Under the pieces are notes generated by a model that saw nothing but the letters and a program-made list of their open reading frames with translations, was not told the origin of the DNA and ran no database searches. Shown in pieces: positions 46,711-56,711 of a stretch of 64,000 nt of DNA; within the stretch, counting starts at the first letter, position 1; each line of letters starts with the position of its first letter. Made by a program: the position numbers and the translations under genes. Source of the DNA: Paraprevotella clara YIT 11840 (GTDB lineage: Bacteria > Bacteroidota > Bacteroidia > Bacteroidales > Bacteroidaceae); contig NZ_JH376597.1 in assembly GCF_000233955.1 (NCBI RefSeq), positions 62,001-126,000 of the forward strand. The letters run 5' to 3'.

Positions 46711-48135
46711 TTAAAAACGGAAATCACGTCCGCCATCCTCTATGGCTTTCAAATAGCAGCGAGCGTTCTCCCGAACCCGTCCGCCGGGCACGGTTTCCAA
46801 CAAACGGGCAATCATGGCCTCTCCTTTCGCACGGGTGGCAGGCGACGCATAATCATTCAAATACTCTTTCAGGGTCAGCAAGGCATTGGGCAGGCAACAG
46901 TTGGCAATCTGTCCCTTCTTCACCAACGACATGAAACGGTCGCCCGTACGCCCCTCACGGTAGCAGGCCGTGCAAAAACTGGGCAGGTAGCCCAAATCGA
47001 GCAGCCATCCCACCACCTCGTCCAACGAACGGCGGTCGGACACGTCGAACTGGGCGGAGTTCTCCTCCGTCTCTTCTTGCACATATCCTCCCACGCTGGT
47101 ACGGGAACCGCCGCTCAACTGCGACACGCCCAATTCCAATACCTTCTCCCGACTGGCAGGCGTCTCTCGCGTGGACACGATCATTCCCGTATAAGGCACG
47201 GCAATACGGAGCACCGCCACAATCTTATGGAAAATCTCGTCCGGCACACAGTTCTTGAAATCCGCCGTGTCTATGTCGTCGGCCGGACACAGGCGTGGCA
47301 CGCTGATGGTGTGCGGCCCGACCCCGAAACGGGCCTCCAGATGCTCGGCATGCATCAGCAAACCGATGAAGTCGTAACGATAAGTCTCCAACCCGAACAA
47401 CACGCCGATACCCACATCGTCGATACCGCCCGTCATGGCACGGTCCATGGCCTCGGTGTGGTAGGCATAGTCGCTCTTCGGTCCCGTAGGATGAAGTAAC
47501 TCATAATTCGTCCGGTTATACGTCTCCTGAAAAAGAATATACGTACCGATGCCCGCGTCTTTCAAGCGGCGGTAGTTCTCCACCGTCGTGGCGGCAATGT
47601 TCACATTCACGCGCCGGATGGCCCCGTTCTTATGCTTGATGCCGTAAATCGTACGGATGCTCTCCAACACATATTCGATAGGGTTGTTACGCGGGTCCTC
47701 GCCGGTCTCCAAAGCCAACCGCTTGTGTCCCATGTCCTGCAAGGCGATGACTTCCCTGCGGATTTCTTCCTGCGTCAGCTTACGGCGGCGTATCGTCTTG
47801 TTCTTGGCATGGTACGGGCAATACACACAACCGTTCACACAATAATTGGAAAGGTACAACGGGGCGAACATCACGATGCGGTTGCCATAAAAACGCTGCT
47901 TGATGTCGCGTGCCAAGGCAAACATCTCTTCCGTCAGGTCCTGCTGCCCGGAAGCCAACAGCACGGCCGCCTCGCGATGGGTAAGCCCTTTGCAAAGGCG
48001 TGCTTTCTCCAATATGGACACGATGAGCGGACGGTCGTCCTTATGCGCCTCGGCGTATGCCATTGTCTCACGTATCTCCGCGTCGGAGATAAACTCTTCG
48101 GCGCGTTCCGATTTCACATCATACATTATCTTCAT
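46711..48135 (-). CDS. hydG: [FeFe]-hydrogenase maturase HydG (tyrosine lyase)
   Basis: 474 residues. The radical-SAM motif CVNGCVYC sits in FAPLYLSNYCVNGCVYCPYH; the second cluster is supplied by the C-terminal FCTACYREGRTGDRF. HydG cleaves tyrosine to supply the CO and CN- ligands of the H-cluster. It resembles ThiH but the C-terminal CTACY motif is HydG-specific. Middle of the maturation operon. Confidence 0.96.
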   Translation of the reverse strand: MKIMYDVKSERAEEFISDAEIRETMAYAEAHKDDRPLIVSILEKARLCKGLTHREAAVLLASGQQDLTEEMFALARDIKQRFYGNRIVMFAPLYLSNYCVNGCVYCPYHAKNKTIRRRKLTQEEIRREVIALQDMGHKRLALETGEDPRNNPIEYVLESIRTIYGIKHKNGAIRRVNVNIAATTVENYRRLKDAGIGTYILFQETYNRTNYELLHPTGPKSDYAYHTEAMDRAMTGGIDDVGIGVLFGLETYRYDFIGLLMHAEHLEARFGVGPHTISVPRLCPADDIDTADFKNCVPDEIFHKIVAVLRIAVPYTGMIVSTRETPASREKVLELGVSQLSGGSRTSVGGYVQEETEENSAQFDVSDRRSLDEVVGWLLDLGYLPSFCTACYREGRTGDRFMSLVKKGQIANCCLPNALLTLKEYLNDYASPATRAKGEAMIARLLETVPGGRVRENARCYLKAIEDGGRDFRF

Positions 48136-48152
48136 ATCTAATCGTTCTACAG

Positions 48153-49241
48153 CTACTTTCCTCCCCCATGTCCCAGACTGTCTCCGCGACCGTATGAGAT
48201 GTGGTAGCCTATTTTTTTCAAATCCTGCTCCAGACGGTGCAACCCTTCGGCTGCCTCGCTCCCTCCGGACGCTTTATGGTCGTAAATACTGTATTGCCCC
48301 CTCACGGTCAAAGGGGATAAGTTAGGCATCACCACGTTTGCCCCCGCCAAGATACCGGCCTCACGCCCGTGTGCGTCTAACGTAGCCAAAGCCGTGGTGG
48401 CCGGAATCAATGCCTCCGGAAAACGCAGCCTCATCAATGCAATCAAGCGGAGCGTCAAAGACACCGACCCGGCCGGATGACGGGCAAAAGGCGTATGGGC
48501 AGCCGGAACGAAAGGACCCATGCCTATCATTTCCGGTTCCAATTCTTCCAAAAAAGCAATGTCGTCCAACAAGCAATCCCATGTCTGACCGGGCGACCCC
48601 ACCATCATGCCGGCTCCAGTCTGATACCCCAAAGCTTTCAGCGTCCGCAAGCATTCCCGACGCCGTGCACCGTCCATCTCACGTGGATGCAAAAGGGCAT
48701 AATGCGCCTCATTCCGTGTTTCGTGGCGAAGCAGGTAACGATCCGCCCCTGCATCACGCCACCGGCGGTACACCTCCCCGTCTCGTTCCCCCACAGACAG
48801 CGTGATGGCATGTCCGGGGAACTCCGCGCGGAGCTTGCCCACCAATTCTTCAATCCAATCCTCATCTTGTTCCCCGTCTTCTCCGCCCTGCAAGACAAAA
48901 GTCCCGAAGCCGAGCCGTGCCCCCTCCCGGCAACAATCGAGTATTTGCTCCTGAGACAAACGGTAGCGCGAGGCGAAACGGTTGGAACGGCGAAGCCCGC
49001 AATAATAACAGTTGTTGCGACACCACGAAGAGATTTCAACGAGTCCGCGAATGAATATCCCGTTCCCGAAACGCTTCCGGGCAGCCTCTGCCGCAAGGGC
49101 ACGAAGAGACTCATCCTGCCCGTCGTCCAAACCGGCAAGTAACAATCTCCAACCTTCCCTACCGGGACTTTTTCCAGCCAAAAGTACATCCAACAGGGTA
49201 GAAAAACCGCTTTCTGAAATATTATTGAAACATTCTGTCAT
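48153..49241 (-). CDS. hydE: [FeFe]-hydrogenase maturase HydE
   Basis: 362 residues from MTECFNNISES. The radical-SAM motif is SWCRNNCYYCGLRRSN (CxxxCxxC), followed by EQILDCCREGARLGFGTFVLQGGED and VMPNLSPLTVRGQYSIYDHK, all HydE/biotin-synthase-like. HydE helps build the azadithiolate bridge of the H-cluster. The start at 49241 is supported by a TATCTTTG -7 element at 49252-49259; an ATG at 49301 is upstream of it. First gene of the maturation operon. Confidence 0.95.
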   Translation of the reverse strand: MTECFNNISESGFSTLLDVLLAGKSPGREGWRLLLAGLDDGQDESLRALAAEAARKRFGNGIFIRGLVEISSWCRNNCYYCGLRRSNRFASRYRLSQEQILDCCREGARLGFGTFVLQGGEDGEQDEDWIEELVGKLRAEFPGHAITLSVGERDGEVYRRWRDAGADRYLLRHETRNEAHYALLHPREMDGARRRECLRTLKALGYQTGAGMMVGSPGQTWDCLLDDIAFLEELEPEMIGMGPFVPAAHTPFARHPAGSVSLTLRLIALMRLRFPEALIPATTALATLDAHGREAGILAGANVVMPNLSPLTVRGQYSIYDHKASGGSEAAEGLHRLEQDLKKIGYHISYGRGDSLGHGGGK

Positions 49242-49251
49242 AAAATTAACA

Positions 49252-49290
49252 CAAAGATACAAAAGATTGCCTTTTTTTTCGTAGATTTGT
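49252..49290. promoter_or_regulatory. divergent promoters of the hydrogenase maturation and catalytic genes
   Basis: Minus-strand TATCTTTG (49252-49259) for hydE and plus-strand TAGATTTG (49283-49290) for hydA. They are close enough for one regulator to control both. Confidence 0.6.
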
Positions 49291-49320
49291 CCAATAATCA
49301 AAACTAAATAATCCTAAACG

Positions 49321-50763
49321 ATGGCATATAACAACAACATCATGTTCATCCGCTACCAATTATTGGCGCGTTTGGTGAAAATGTGGAAAGAAAACGAGTT
49401 ATTAGAAAAAGTAGACCGGCTGCCTGTGGAACTGCATCCACGCAAGCAAAAACCGTTGGGACGCTGCTGCGTGTATAAAGAACGTGCAGTGACAAAATAC
49501 AAGACCATGGCCATGATGGGCTTCGACATGACGGATGAAACCGACGAAACCGAACGTCTGTCTACCTACGCCGCCCGCATGATGGAACGAAAAGAAATCG
49601 ATTCGGAGAAAAGTATCCTCAGCGTAATGGACGAAGCGTGCTCTTCGTGCGTGAAAATCAACTACGAGGTGACGAACCTGTGCCGTGGCTGTGCCGCGCG
49701 GCCTTGCTACAACAACTGTCCGAAAGATGCCATTCACTACGACAGCGAAGGAAAAGCCTACATCGACCACGAAAAATGTATCAGTTGCGGCCGGTGCCAT
49801 CAGGTATGCCCTTACCACGCTATCGTGTACATTCCTGTGCCGTGCGAAGAGGCTTGTCCCGTGAAAGCCATTTCCAAAGACGAATACGGCGTAGAGCATA
49901 TCGACCCGGAAAAATGTATCTATTGCGGCAAATGCCTGAACGCTTGTCCGTTCGGTGCCATATTCGACCAATGTGCCGTATTCGATGTGCTGAACCGCAT
50001 CAAGGAAGGACGACAAGTAGTGGCTATGGTGGCCCCCTCCGTGTTGGCCCAATTCAAACAGCCTGTAGAGAAAGTATTCGGTGCATTGAAAGCCATCGGT
50101 TTCAGCGACGTACTCGAAGTGGCATACGGCGCCGAAGAAACCATACGGCGGGAAGCGGAAGAATTCAAAGAGAAATTGGAAAGCGGAGCTGCGTTCATGA
50201 CCACCAGTTGCTGCTCGGCTTACGTACAGTTGGCGCGGAAGCACATCCCCGAAATCATGCCTTACGTGTCTTCTACGGGTTCTCCCATGTACTACGTAGC
50301 GGAATATGCCCGCAAAAAACATCCGGAAGCCCTGACGGTGTTCATCGCCCCCTGCGCCTCCAAAAAGGCGGAAGGACGCGAGAATCCCAACGTAGACTTC
50401 GTATGGACGTTCCGTGAACTGGATGCCGTCATTGAAGGTATGGAAATAGACATGGCGGCATGTGAGGACTTTACGCCCGAAGAACATGCCGGACATGACG
50501 CACACGGCTTTGCCAAGACCGGCGGTGTATTCACGGCCGTAAAAAACATGGTAGGCGACCCGGAACTGCAAGGTACACTGATAGCTGACCTGAACAAGAA
50601 AAACATTGCCGCGCTGAAAGCGTACGCCAAAACGGGCAAATGCCCCACGCGCATGATTGAGGTGATGGCTTGCCCGGGCGGTTGCATCAGCGGTCCGTGC
50701 GCCTGCAACGAGGGTATGGCCGCCATCCGGCAGTTTGACGCGGAACTGAAGAAAAAGGAATAG
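49321..50763 (+). CDS. hydA: [FeFe]-hydrogenase, ferredoxin-linked catalytic subunit
   Basis: 480 residues. It has two 4Fe-4S ferredoxin motifs (CISCGRCHQVCP, CIYCGKCLNACP) plus an additional cysteine-rich N-terminal region (CSSCVK...CRGCAARPCYNNCP). The H-cluster motifs are TTSCCSAY (about 292), APCASKKAE (about 342) and EVMACPGGCISG (about 448). They depart from the group A form (TSCCPxW, MPCxxK), with S for P, Y for W and A for M, so this resembles a group B-like enzyme. It probably disposes of reducing power as H2 during fermentation. Complete with the maturases HydE, HydF and HydG next door. Confidence 0.94.
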   Translation: MAYNNNIMFIRYQLLARLVKMWKENELLEKVDRLPVELHPRKQKPLGRCCVYKERAVTKYKTMAMMGFDMTDETDETERLSTYAARMMERKEIDSEKSILSVMDEACSSCVKINYEVTNLCRGCAARPCYNNCPKDAIHYDSEGKAYIDHEKCISCGRCHQVCPYHAIVYIPVPCEEACPVKAISKDEYGVEHIDPEKCIYCGKCLNACPFGAIFDQCAVFDVLNRIKEGRQVVAMVAPSVLAQFKQPVEKVFGALKAIGFSDVLEVAYGAEETIRREAEEFKEKLESGAAFMTTSCCSAYVQLARKHIPEIMPYVSSTGSPMYYVAEYARKKHPEALTVFIAPCASKKAEGRENPNVDFVWTFRELDAVIEGMEIDMAACEDFTPEEHAGHDAHGFAKTGGVFTAVKNMVGDPELQGTLIADLNKKNIAALKAYAKTGKCPTRMIEVMACPGGCISGPCACNEGMAAIRQFDAELKKKE

Positions 50764-50786
50764 TATTTACTTCAAAAATAAAAACC

Positions 50787-53700
50787 ATGAAAAAATTATG
50801 GACGCTGTGTACCTGCTGTTTGTCTGTCGGCATGATGTGGGCACAAACCGGAAACTGGACGGACGAAGGCAATTACGACACATCATGGTGGGACGGTAAC
50901 AATAGCCAGGAATACCACATTTCCACAGTGCAACAGTTGGCAGGGTTGGCCTATTTGTCCCAACAAGGCACCACGTTCCTGCAAAGCAGAATCGTGTTGG
51001 ACAACGATTTGGACATGGGGGCGCATTATTGGACACCCGTCAAAAAATTCGGTGGATTTTTCGATGGTAACGGGCATACCTTATCCGGAGTACAGGTACA
51101 AGCCGGTGTGGGGAATTCCGGATTTATCGCCACTTTACAAGGCTATTATGGCAATCCCGAATATGGAGTGGTGTATGACCTGATTTTGGACGAGACATGT
51201 AAAATCACTTCCTCTAACCAACTTCCAGATGCCACAGTGGGCGGCATCGTAGGCGAAGCCATGGCGTACACGACTATAGCCGCCTGCCGTTTCGCCGGGA
51301 GCATCACCTTTGAAAAATACCGTGGCGAACTCACCGTGGGGGGCATTGCAGGCAGCACCGACGGCACCGTGAACGGTTGCCTGAACGAAGGAGGAATCAC
51401 AGTGGAAGTCACCGAAAGCGGCAGCGTGTCTGGCGGAGGCATCACGGGCGACTGCAACGGAAAGAACATACGCATCACCGGATGCGTAAACCGGGGCAAA
51501 CTGTCGGGCAACAGCTCGTCTTACAAGACGGAAGGCATCAGTCTGGCGGGCATTGTGGGTACGAACTTTTCCGGTTCCACCATCAACAACTGCCTGAACG
51601 AAGGAGAGATAAACATACGGTTCAGTTCGTCACAAACGGTATACAGCCCGTTCTCGGCTGCCGGCATTACCACCAGTAATTACGGCCTCGTCATCAACAG
51701 CGGCAATACAGGACGCATTGCCGTACAAAGCGACATGAAAGCCACCGTAGGCGGCATCAGTTCTCACAATTCAGGAAGTATTGTAAACAGCTACAACATC
51801 GGTGCCATCGCATGCAACGGCCGGAAAGGACAAACGTTCTACAATAACGGAGGCGGTATCACCGGCGTATTCCAATACAGTACAATAGGTATCACGCCCT
51901 TGATTTACGGATGTTACAATTCGGGGACGGTAAGTTCCACCGGATCGGAAGAACAGATAGGTAGCATCGCAGGGGATGCCAGTTACCTGATAGACAAATA
52001 CAACGTACCGACCCGCATTCGGAATACTTATTACAGCACGGAAACGGGAAAGTCCATCGGCAATGACTATTACCAACAGTCACAGTACATCTTAGGCGTA
52101 TTCGACATGAAAGGCAAGGATTTCCGGCAGGACTTAAACGAGGCTGCCCAAGCCTATAACGACACGGCCACTGCGGACAAAGGCCACGCCTGGACGGGGG
52201 ACAACTACACCCTTCCACATTTCCGCACGGCGGATGTCTTTTCTACCGGAACGAACTATTACACCGCGCATCTGGAGCGAATCACCCCGAATCCGGACAA
52301 CGTTCCAAGCAACATGGTATTGAAATACAAGAAAACCACAGAAACGGACTACACGGAAATTCCATGGAGCGGCACGGAAACAGACATTGAAGTATCTCCT
52401 GACACGGAATACGAATACTTGTTGGCATGGGAAGAAAACGGTATGGAAAACCTCATGCCGTCCAAAAAGTTCAAGACCGGTAACTTATTCGAGGAACTGA
52501 GCGCACAACCCACACGTACTACAGCCGACCTGCTTGCCCTCATCAAGGGTGAACCGGCAAAAGTAAAGAAAGTGAGCTTCGAGGTGGGCATCGGCCATCC
52601 GCTGGAAGAAGGATACAAGATTATAGCTGTTGTGGACGGCAGCCCCATGGACGAAACAGGATTCGTACGCGCTACCGTAACGGGACTGCAAGGCAACACG
52701 TCCTATTGCATGCGAGCTATCGTGAAAACCGAACACGAGACCATTTACAGCAGCACACGGTTCTTCACCACTAAAAACACGGGAGTACTCTGCCATACCA
52801 TAGAACTTAACGCCACGCAAACCCGCATAACCGCCTTGCATACATTGGACACGGACAAAATAGAAGGTACGCTAAAGGAAAGCGGCTGCTACTACGTGCC
52901 TCTCGACACATTAGAGAAACACAACTGGGCATGGAACGACATGACTCTATGGACGAAAGTGAAAGGAGATCCTTCTACCCATGGAATTGACAAAAATGTA
53001 TTCAAGACTACCATCTCCGGACTGATAGAGGGCACGAAATACTCCATCAGGCATTACGCCATCGTAAACATCCCAAATGAAGGCGACATTGAGGAAACGT
53101 TCTACAACAACCTCGGGGATTATTATCCTACCCTTCCCGTCGCGGTTTCCTGGGCTTTGAAAGAAGCCACACAGACTACGGCGACCCTCGTTTGCCGTTT
53201 CGACACGGGAGATGCCACTGTGATAGAAAAAGGATTGGATTTGAACGGGGAGCACTATGTGCTCAACGGGAAAGACTCTCTCGTAACACTGACGGGACTA
53301 TATCCCGGCGGATACTATTCCCCGACAGCTTACGTGAAAACTCCGCACGGGACTTATACCAGTGGATGGAACTCGTTCTCCACCCTTCAGGTCACCGTCG
53401 GCGGCAATGTCGTGGAAGCCTTGCAAACCTCTGCACTGGTCACGGTGTCGTCCGACTTGGCCGAACCCTCCGCCATTACCGCTTCGGGCGTAGAATGGAA
53501 AGTGGGAAACGAAACGTTCCGGAAAGAAGGTACCTCCTGCCGGTTGACAGACCTGCCGACTCACGCCACTGTATCTTACCGTACCTTTATCCAAATCGGT
53601 ACGAACAGTACTTATTCCGAATGGAACACGTTTACGACACAACCTATCAGCGCCACCATAGAAGCTGCCGATGCATGCTCACACACTTCGGCCACATTAC

Positions 53701-54521
53701 ATGCCCTCACGGCGTGTGACACTTACAGCGACGCACAATTCGGTTTCGAGTGGCGGAAATATGACGCACCGGATTTGGTTCCGTCGAACACCGTGCTCGC
53801 ACAACCTCCCGTAGACGGCAAACTGGCTTTCAGCCTGCGCAGCCTAACGCCAAGTACTTACTATAAATACCGCGCTTTTGTGAAATACCAAGAAAAAGAG
53901 TATTTCAGCGAATGGATAGGATTCGGGACAGCCGATGCTTTCGTACTCTTCCCGCCCACCGTGCAAACCATCACCATCACATCGCCGGACGGTACGTCCG
54001 TCACATTGATGGGCTACATCATCAGCGGTTCGGAAGAAATCCTGCAAAAGGGATTTGAATACTGGACAGAGGATATTGCCAGAAGCTACGCCGACAAGCA
54101 AACGGTTATCGTGGACGGCGAGAAAATGAAAGCAGAGCTGCATGACTTGAAACCTTACACCACATATAAATACAGGAGTTTCGCTAAAACCGCGTCCGGA
54201 ACGACCTACGGAGAAGAACAAACGTTCACTACTGGTGGGGCAAGCAGCATCGCCGCAAGTGAAGCCGGAAAATTCTCCGTGCACCTGACACCCAACCCTG
54301 TCAGGGAGAGTGCCACATTGGTCGTCGACCACACGCAAGACGGAACTGTGGTTTACCGGATTTATTCTTTAAGAGGCAACCTCATAAAGCATGAAGAAAT
54401 CGCAGCCCAAAACGGGAAAACCGAAATTCCGGTTTACGCACACGACTATCCCCCTGGTACTTACTTGATACAAGTAATCTACAAGGATTATAAGGAAACC
54501 ATAAAAATGCTCGTAAAATAA
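50787..54521 (+). CDS. large T9SS-sorted FN3/GLUG-type surface protein
   Basis: 1244 residues with a signal peptide (MKKLWTLCTCCLSVGMMWA). The first 450 residues are GLUG-like repeats (GGIVGEAM, GGIAGSTDGTVNGCLNEGG, AGIVGTNFSGSTINNCLNEG). The remainder is a series of beta-sandwich modules, each with a Y-x-Y-[R/L]-A-x-V motif (TTYKYRSFAKTASGTTYGEEQTFTT), FN3-like. The end NPVRESATLVVD...GTYLIQVIYKDYKETIKMLVK is a type A C-terminal sorting domain for type IX secretion. It is only 24 bp after hydA, an odd neighbour for a hydrogenase. Likely an adhesin. Confidence 0.85.
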   Translation: MKKLWTLCTCCLSVGMMWAQTGNWTDEGNYDTSWWDGNNSQEYHISTVQQLAGLAYLSQQGTTFLQSRIVLDNDLDMGAHYWTPVKKFGGFFDGNGHTLSGVQVQAGVGNSGFIATLQGYYGNPEYGVVYDLILDETCKITSSNQLPDATVGGIVGEAMAYTTIAACRFAGSITFEKYRGELTVGGIAGSTDGTVNGCLNEGGITVEVTESGSVSGGGITGDCNGKNIRITGCVNRGKLSGNSSSYKTEGISLAGIVGTNFSGSTINNCLNEGEINIRFSSSQTVYSPFSAAGITTSNYGLVINSGNTGRIAVQSDMKATVGGISSHNSGSIVNSYNIGAIACNGRKGQTFYNNGGGITGVFQYSTIGITPLIYGCYNSGTVSSTGSEEQIGSIAGDASYLIDKYNVPTRIRNTYYSTETGKSIGNDYYQQSQYILGVFDMKGKDFRQDLNEAAQAYNDTATADKGHAWTGDNYTLPHFRTADVFSTGTNYYTAHLERITPNPDNVPSNMVLKYKKTTETDYTEIPWSGTETDIEVSPDTEYEYLLAWEENGMENLMPSKKFKTGNLFEELSAQPTRTTADLLALIKGEPAKVKKVSFEVGIGHPLEEGYKIIAVVDGSPMDETGFVRATVTGLQGNTSYCMRAIVKTEHETIYSSTRFFTTKNTGVLCHTIELNATQTRITALHTLDTDKIEGTLKESGCYYVPLDTLEKHNWAWNDMTLWTKVKGDPSTHGIDKNVFKTTISGLIEGTKYSIRHYAIVNIPNEGDIEETFYNNLGDYYPTLPVAVSWALKEATQTTATLVCRFDTGDATVIEKGLDLNGEHYVLNGKDSLVTLTGLYPGGYYSPTAYVKTPHGTYTSGWNSFSTLQVTVGGNVVEALQTSALVTVSSDLAEPSAITASGVEWKVGNETFRKEGTSCRLTDLPTHATVSYRTFIQIGTNSTYSEWNTFTTQPISATIEAADACSHTSATLHALTACDTYSDAQFGFEWRKYDAPDLVPSNTVLAQPPVDGKLAFSLRSLTPSTYYKYRAFVKYQEKEYFSEWIGFGTADAFVLFPPTVQTITITSPDGTSVTLMGYIISGSEEILQKGFEYWTEDIARSYADKQTVIVDGEKMKAELHDLKPYTTYKYRSFAKTASGTTYGEEQTFTTGGASSIAASEAGKFSVHLTPNPVRESATLVVDHTQDGTVVYRIYSLRGNLIKHEEIAAQNGKTEIPVYAHDYPPGTYLIQVIYKDYKETIKMLVK

Positions 54522-54541
54522 AAGACATTCGCAACAATAAG

Positions 54542-54575
54542 AAAGGGAACGACCAAAATGCTGTCGTTCCCTCTT
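54542..54575. terminator. bidirectional terminator
   Basis: GGGAACGAC (54545-54553) pairs with GTCGTTCCC (54563-54571), flanked by AAA upstream and TCTTT downstream, between convergent genes. Confidence 0.8.
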
Positions 54576-54594
54576 TATTGTTGTGAAATTACCC

Positions 54595-55173
54595 TCAAAT
54601 TTCTTCATCTTCTCTTTCAATCAATACTTGTTCCTTTTGCTGTTGCATCCGGCTATATTTACGCCAACGCACGCCGTTAATCAATTCCGACACACCATAA
54701 AGCATGAAACTCACTCCCAATAGAATGAACGGGACGGAAGCGGATTCCAACGGATTGAAAAGCACAAATACGCCTAAAGCCGTAATCAATAATGTGAAAA
54801 ACAGAACATACCAACGGAAAGGTATCAAACGACGCAAGCGAAACATATTCCACAACTGATTGATGCCGGCCACCACCATCAGAAAACCGAAAATATACAT
54901 CAGATAAGTAATGAACAGCCCCGGGAAAAAACCAAGAAATACTCCAAACAGCAAACTGCCCAACCCCACCATAGGAAATACGGGCTTGACCGGTACTTTA
55001 TCCGAATAACTGATAATGAAATAATTAATGAGCGAGACTAATCCGGAAATCAGAAACAATCCACCGATTACCTGCACCAACAATCCGGTCATCCTCTCTG
55101 GATTGGATACTAACAAAAGGCCGATAAGCAAAGCGCATACGGCACGAAAAATATAACTGTTCACTATCTTCAT
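54595..55173 (-). CDS. DUF308/HdeD-family membrane protein
   Basis: 192 residues with six hydrophobic segments. ALLIGLLLVSNPERMTGLLVQVIGGLFLISGLVSL and VLFNPLESASVPFILLGVSFMLYGVSELING are two copies of the DUF308 repeat. HdeD is linked to acid resistance in enterics; here the role is unknown. The C-terminal tail (QQQKEQVLIEREDEEI) is charged and cytosolic. It stands alone, with a terminator behind it. Confidence 0.88.
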   Translation of the reverse strand: MKIVNSYIFRAVCALLIGLLLVSNPERMTGLLVQVIGGLFLISGLVSLINYFIISYSDKVPVKPVFPMVGLGSLLFGVFLGFFPGLFITYLMYIFGFLMVVAGINQLWNMFRLRRLIPFRWYVLFFTLLITALGVFVLFNPLESASVPFILLGVSFMLYGVSELINGVRWRKYSRMQQQKEQVLIEREDEEI

Positions 55174-55321
55174 AAGTGTAAATGTTTAATGTTTATACAC
55201 AGCTAAGGTACGATATTATCATTGAAAAAACGAAAGAAACCCTGAAAAATCGGCAAAAAAGCCGATTAAACGGATTTATTTTACTTACTTTACCTCTTAT
55301 TACACGACAATCTTATCTTTT

Positions 55322-55879
55322 ATGACAGAACTTTATCTGGTGAGACACGGACAAACGGAAGAAAATGCAGCCCACATCCTGCAAGGACACATGCCGGGAC
55401 ATTTGTCGCGCGAAGGAATCGCACAAGCACAAGCCCTACGGGATGAATTGAAAAATATCCGTTTCGATGCTTTATTGTGCAGCGACTTGAAACGCTGTAT
55501 GGACACCGCTATGATACTGAATGAACCGCACGGCCTGCCTCTTGAATCCACACCTCTCCTTCGCGAACGGGATTGGGGGCCGTTTACGGGTATGGATATC
55601 CTGAAGGCACGTACAAAGATAGACCACCGGGCCGAACCCGTAGAATCTATGTTTCGCCGGGCGGAAACATTCCTGCTCGATACAGTGTCCCGTTACAAAG
55701 ATAAACGTGTATTAGCAGTAAGTCACGGACTTTTCTGTCGTGTCATCCAAGCAGCCTGTTCGGGTAAGACCATTCGCGACATTCCACGTATGGACAATGC
55801 GGAGGTGCGCCGCCTCATCCTCACACCGCCGTTCTCCTTCTCCTGCCAGCGAGAAGAAACCGGTGCCACGGCCAACTAA
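55322..55879 (+). CDS. histidine phosphatase (phosphoglycerate mutase-like) family
   Basis: 185 residues. The catalytic LVRHGQTEEN (RHG: H9) is at the start, followed by LCSDLKRCMDTA (second Arg), RERDWGPFTG (the acid) and VSHGLFCRVI (second His). Members include alpha-ribazole phosphatase, PGM and general phosphatases; the closest reading is a CobC/GpmB-like enzyme. Substrate not assignable. Confidence 0.9.
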   Translation: MTELYLVRHGQTEENAAHILQGHMPGHLSREGIAQAQALRDELKNIRFDALLCSDLKRCMDTAMILNEPHGLPLESTPLLRERDWGPFTGMDILKARTKIDHRAEPVESMFRRAETFLLDTVSRYKDKRVLAVSHGLFCRVIQAACSGKTIRDIPRMDNAEVRRLILTPPFSFSCQREETGATAN

Positions 55880-55883
55880 AGTT

Positions 55884-56486
55884 TTATTCGTCTACACTAG
55901 AAATAATTCGTGCCCAAAAGGGAATATCCGTTACGTACTTCTTAAAAAGCAGGCCATCTTTCATCCTATACAAAAGCCTTGCTTCTACCCCATCCATAGA
56001 ATTGTCATACACGTAAGTACGATCCACAAAAGAAGAAACTATACGACAATTAGAAATAGATTTCTGATATCGCGAAATAATCTTAGAGATAGGAACATCA
56101 TGCCCACCCTCCATAACTCTAGCTGCTATACGGGACGCATTTATCTTAGGCGAACTTGTAGAAATAAAAAAGACACGAACAAAAAAACCGGCATCTTTTG
56201 CCCGGCGAATAAAATCAACCTTATCAGGGGCAGACATCACAGTCTCAAAAATCATACTTTTGCGCTCTGCTAAAAGCCTTTCCCGTAAACGTGCAGCGTA
56301 TAACGCAGCTTTATAAACAGCATCCATGGAATTCCACCCACCGAATCGCTCTTCGGCTATATTGTCCGGGTTGATATAATAACTGTCTTCCATCCATTCA
56401 TGATGTAAGACCTTCGCGGTAATAGTTGTTTTACCGGAACCATTGGGTCCGGCTACAACAATCAATAGCGGTTTACGTTCTCCCAT
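55884..56486 (-). CDS. zeta-toxin-like P-loop kinase
   Basis: 200 residues from MGERKPLLIVVAGPNGSGKTTI. Walker A is G13-P-N-G-S-G-K-T20; IFETVMSAPDKVDFIRRAKDAGFFVRVFFIST matches the FExT-type block and the strand after it, and SRIAARVMEGGHDVP the lid arginines of zeta/UDP-GlcNAc kinase-like toxins. The family phosphorylates UDP-sugars or is a general small-molecule kinase. Its ATG lies inside the upstream small gene (14-bp overlap), as in toxin-antitoxin pairs. It could instead be a non-toxic ATPase. Confidence 0.75.
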   Translation of the reverse strand: MGERKPLLIVVAGPNGSGKTTITAKVLHHEWMEDSYYINPDNIAEERFGGWNSMDAVYKAALYAARLRERLLAERKSMIFETVMSAPDKVDFIRRAKDAGFFVRVFFISTSSPKINASRIAARVMEGGHDVPISKIISRYQKSISNCRIVSSFVDRTYVYDNSMDGVEARLLYRMKDGLLFKKYVTDIPFWARIISSVDE

Positions 56487-56670
56487 AACGAGTTTTATAT
56501 TCAGCCATATACTGACGCGCCATATTTTCCAACTCTGCTTCAAACTTAACATCAGCTTCCCGTGCCCGTTCTACAGCATCCGAACAGGCTTCTCGCATTA
56601 ACTGAGCAAGCTGGGCATCAGTCGGCTCTTTACCGCTAAAGAAGCTGTAATTCATATCCACCTTTTCCAT
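56473..56670 (-). CDS. putative antitoxin, small helical protein
   Basis: 65 residues, MEKVDMNYSFFSGKEPTDAQ at the start, then a predicted long amphipathic helix (LMREACSDAVERAREADVKFEAELENMARQY) rich in E/A/R. It precedes and overlaps the zeta-like gene by 14 bp, the order expected for an antitoxin. It does not resemble the epsilon antitoxin by eye. A TATATTTG -7 element is upstream. Confidence 0.65.
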   Translation of the reverse strand: MEKVDMNYSFFSGKEPTDAQLAQLMREACSDAVERAREADVKFEAELENMARQYMAEYKTRYGRT

Positions 56671-56711
56671 ACCGTCCTTCTTTTAAAACCACATCTATCA
56701 AACTTTACGGA

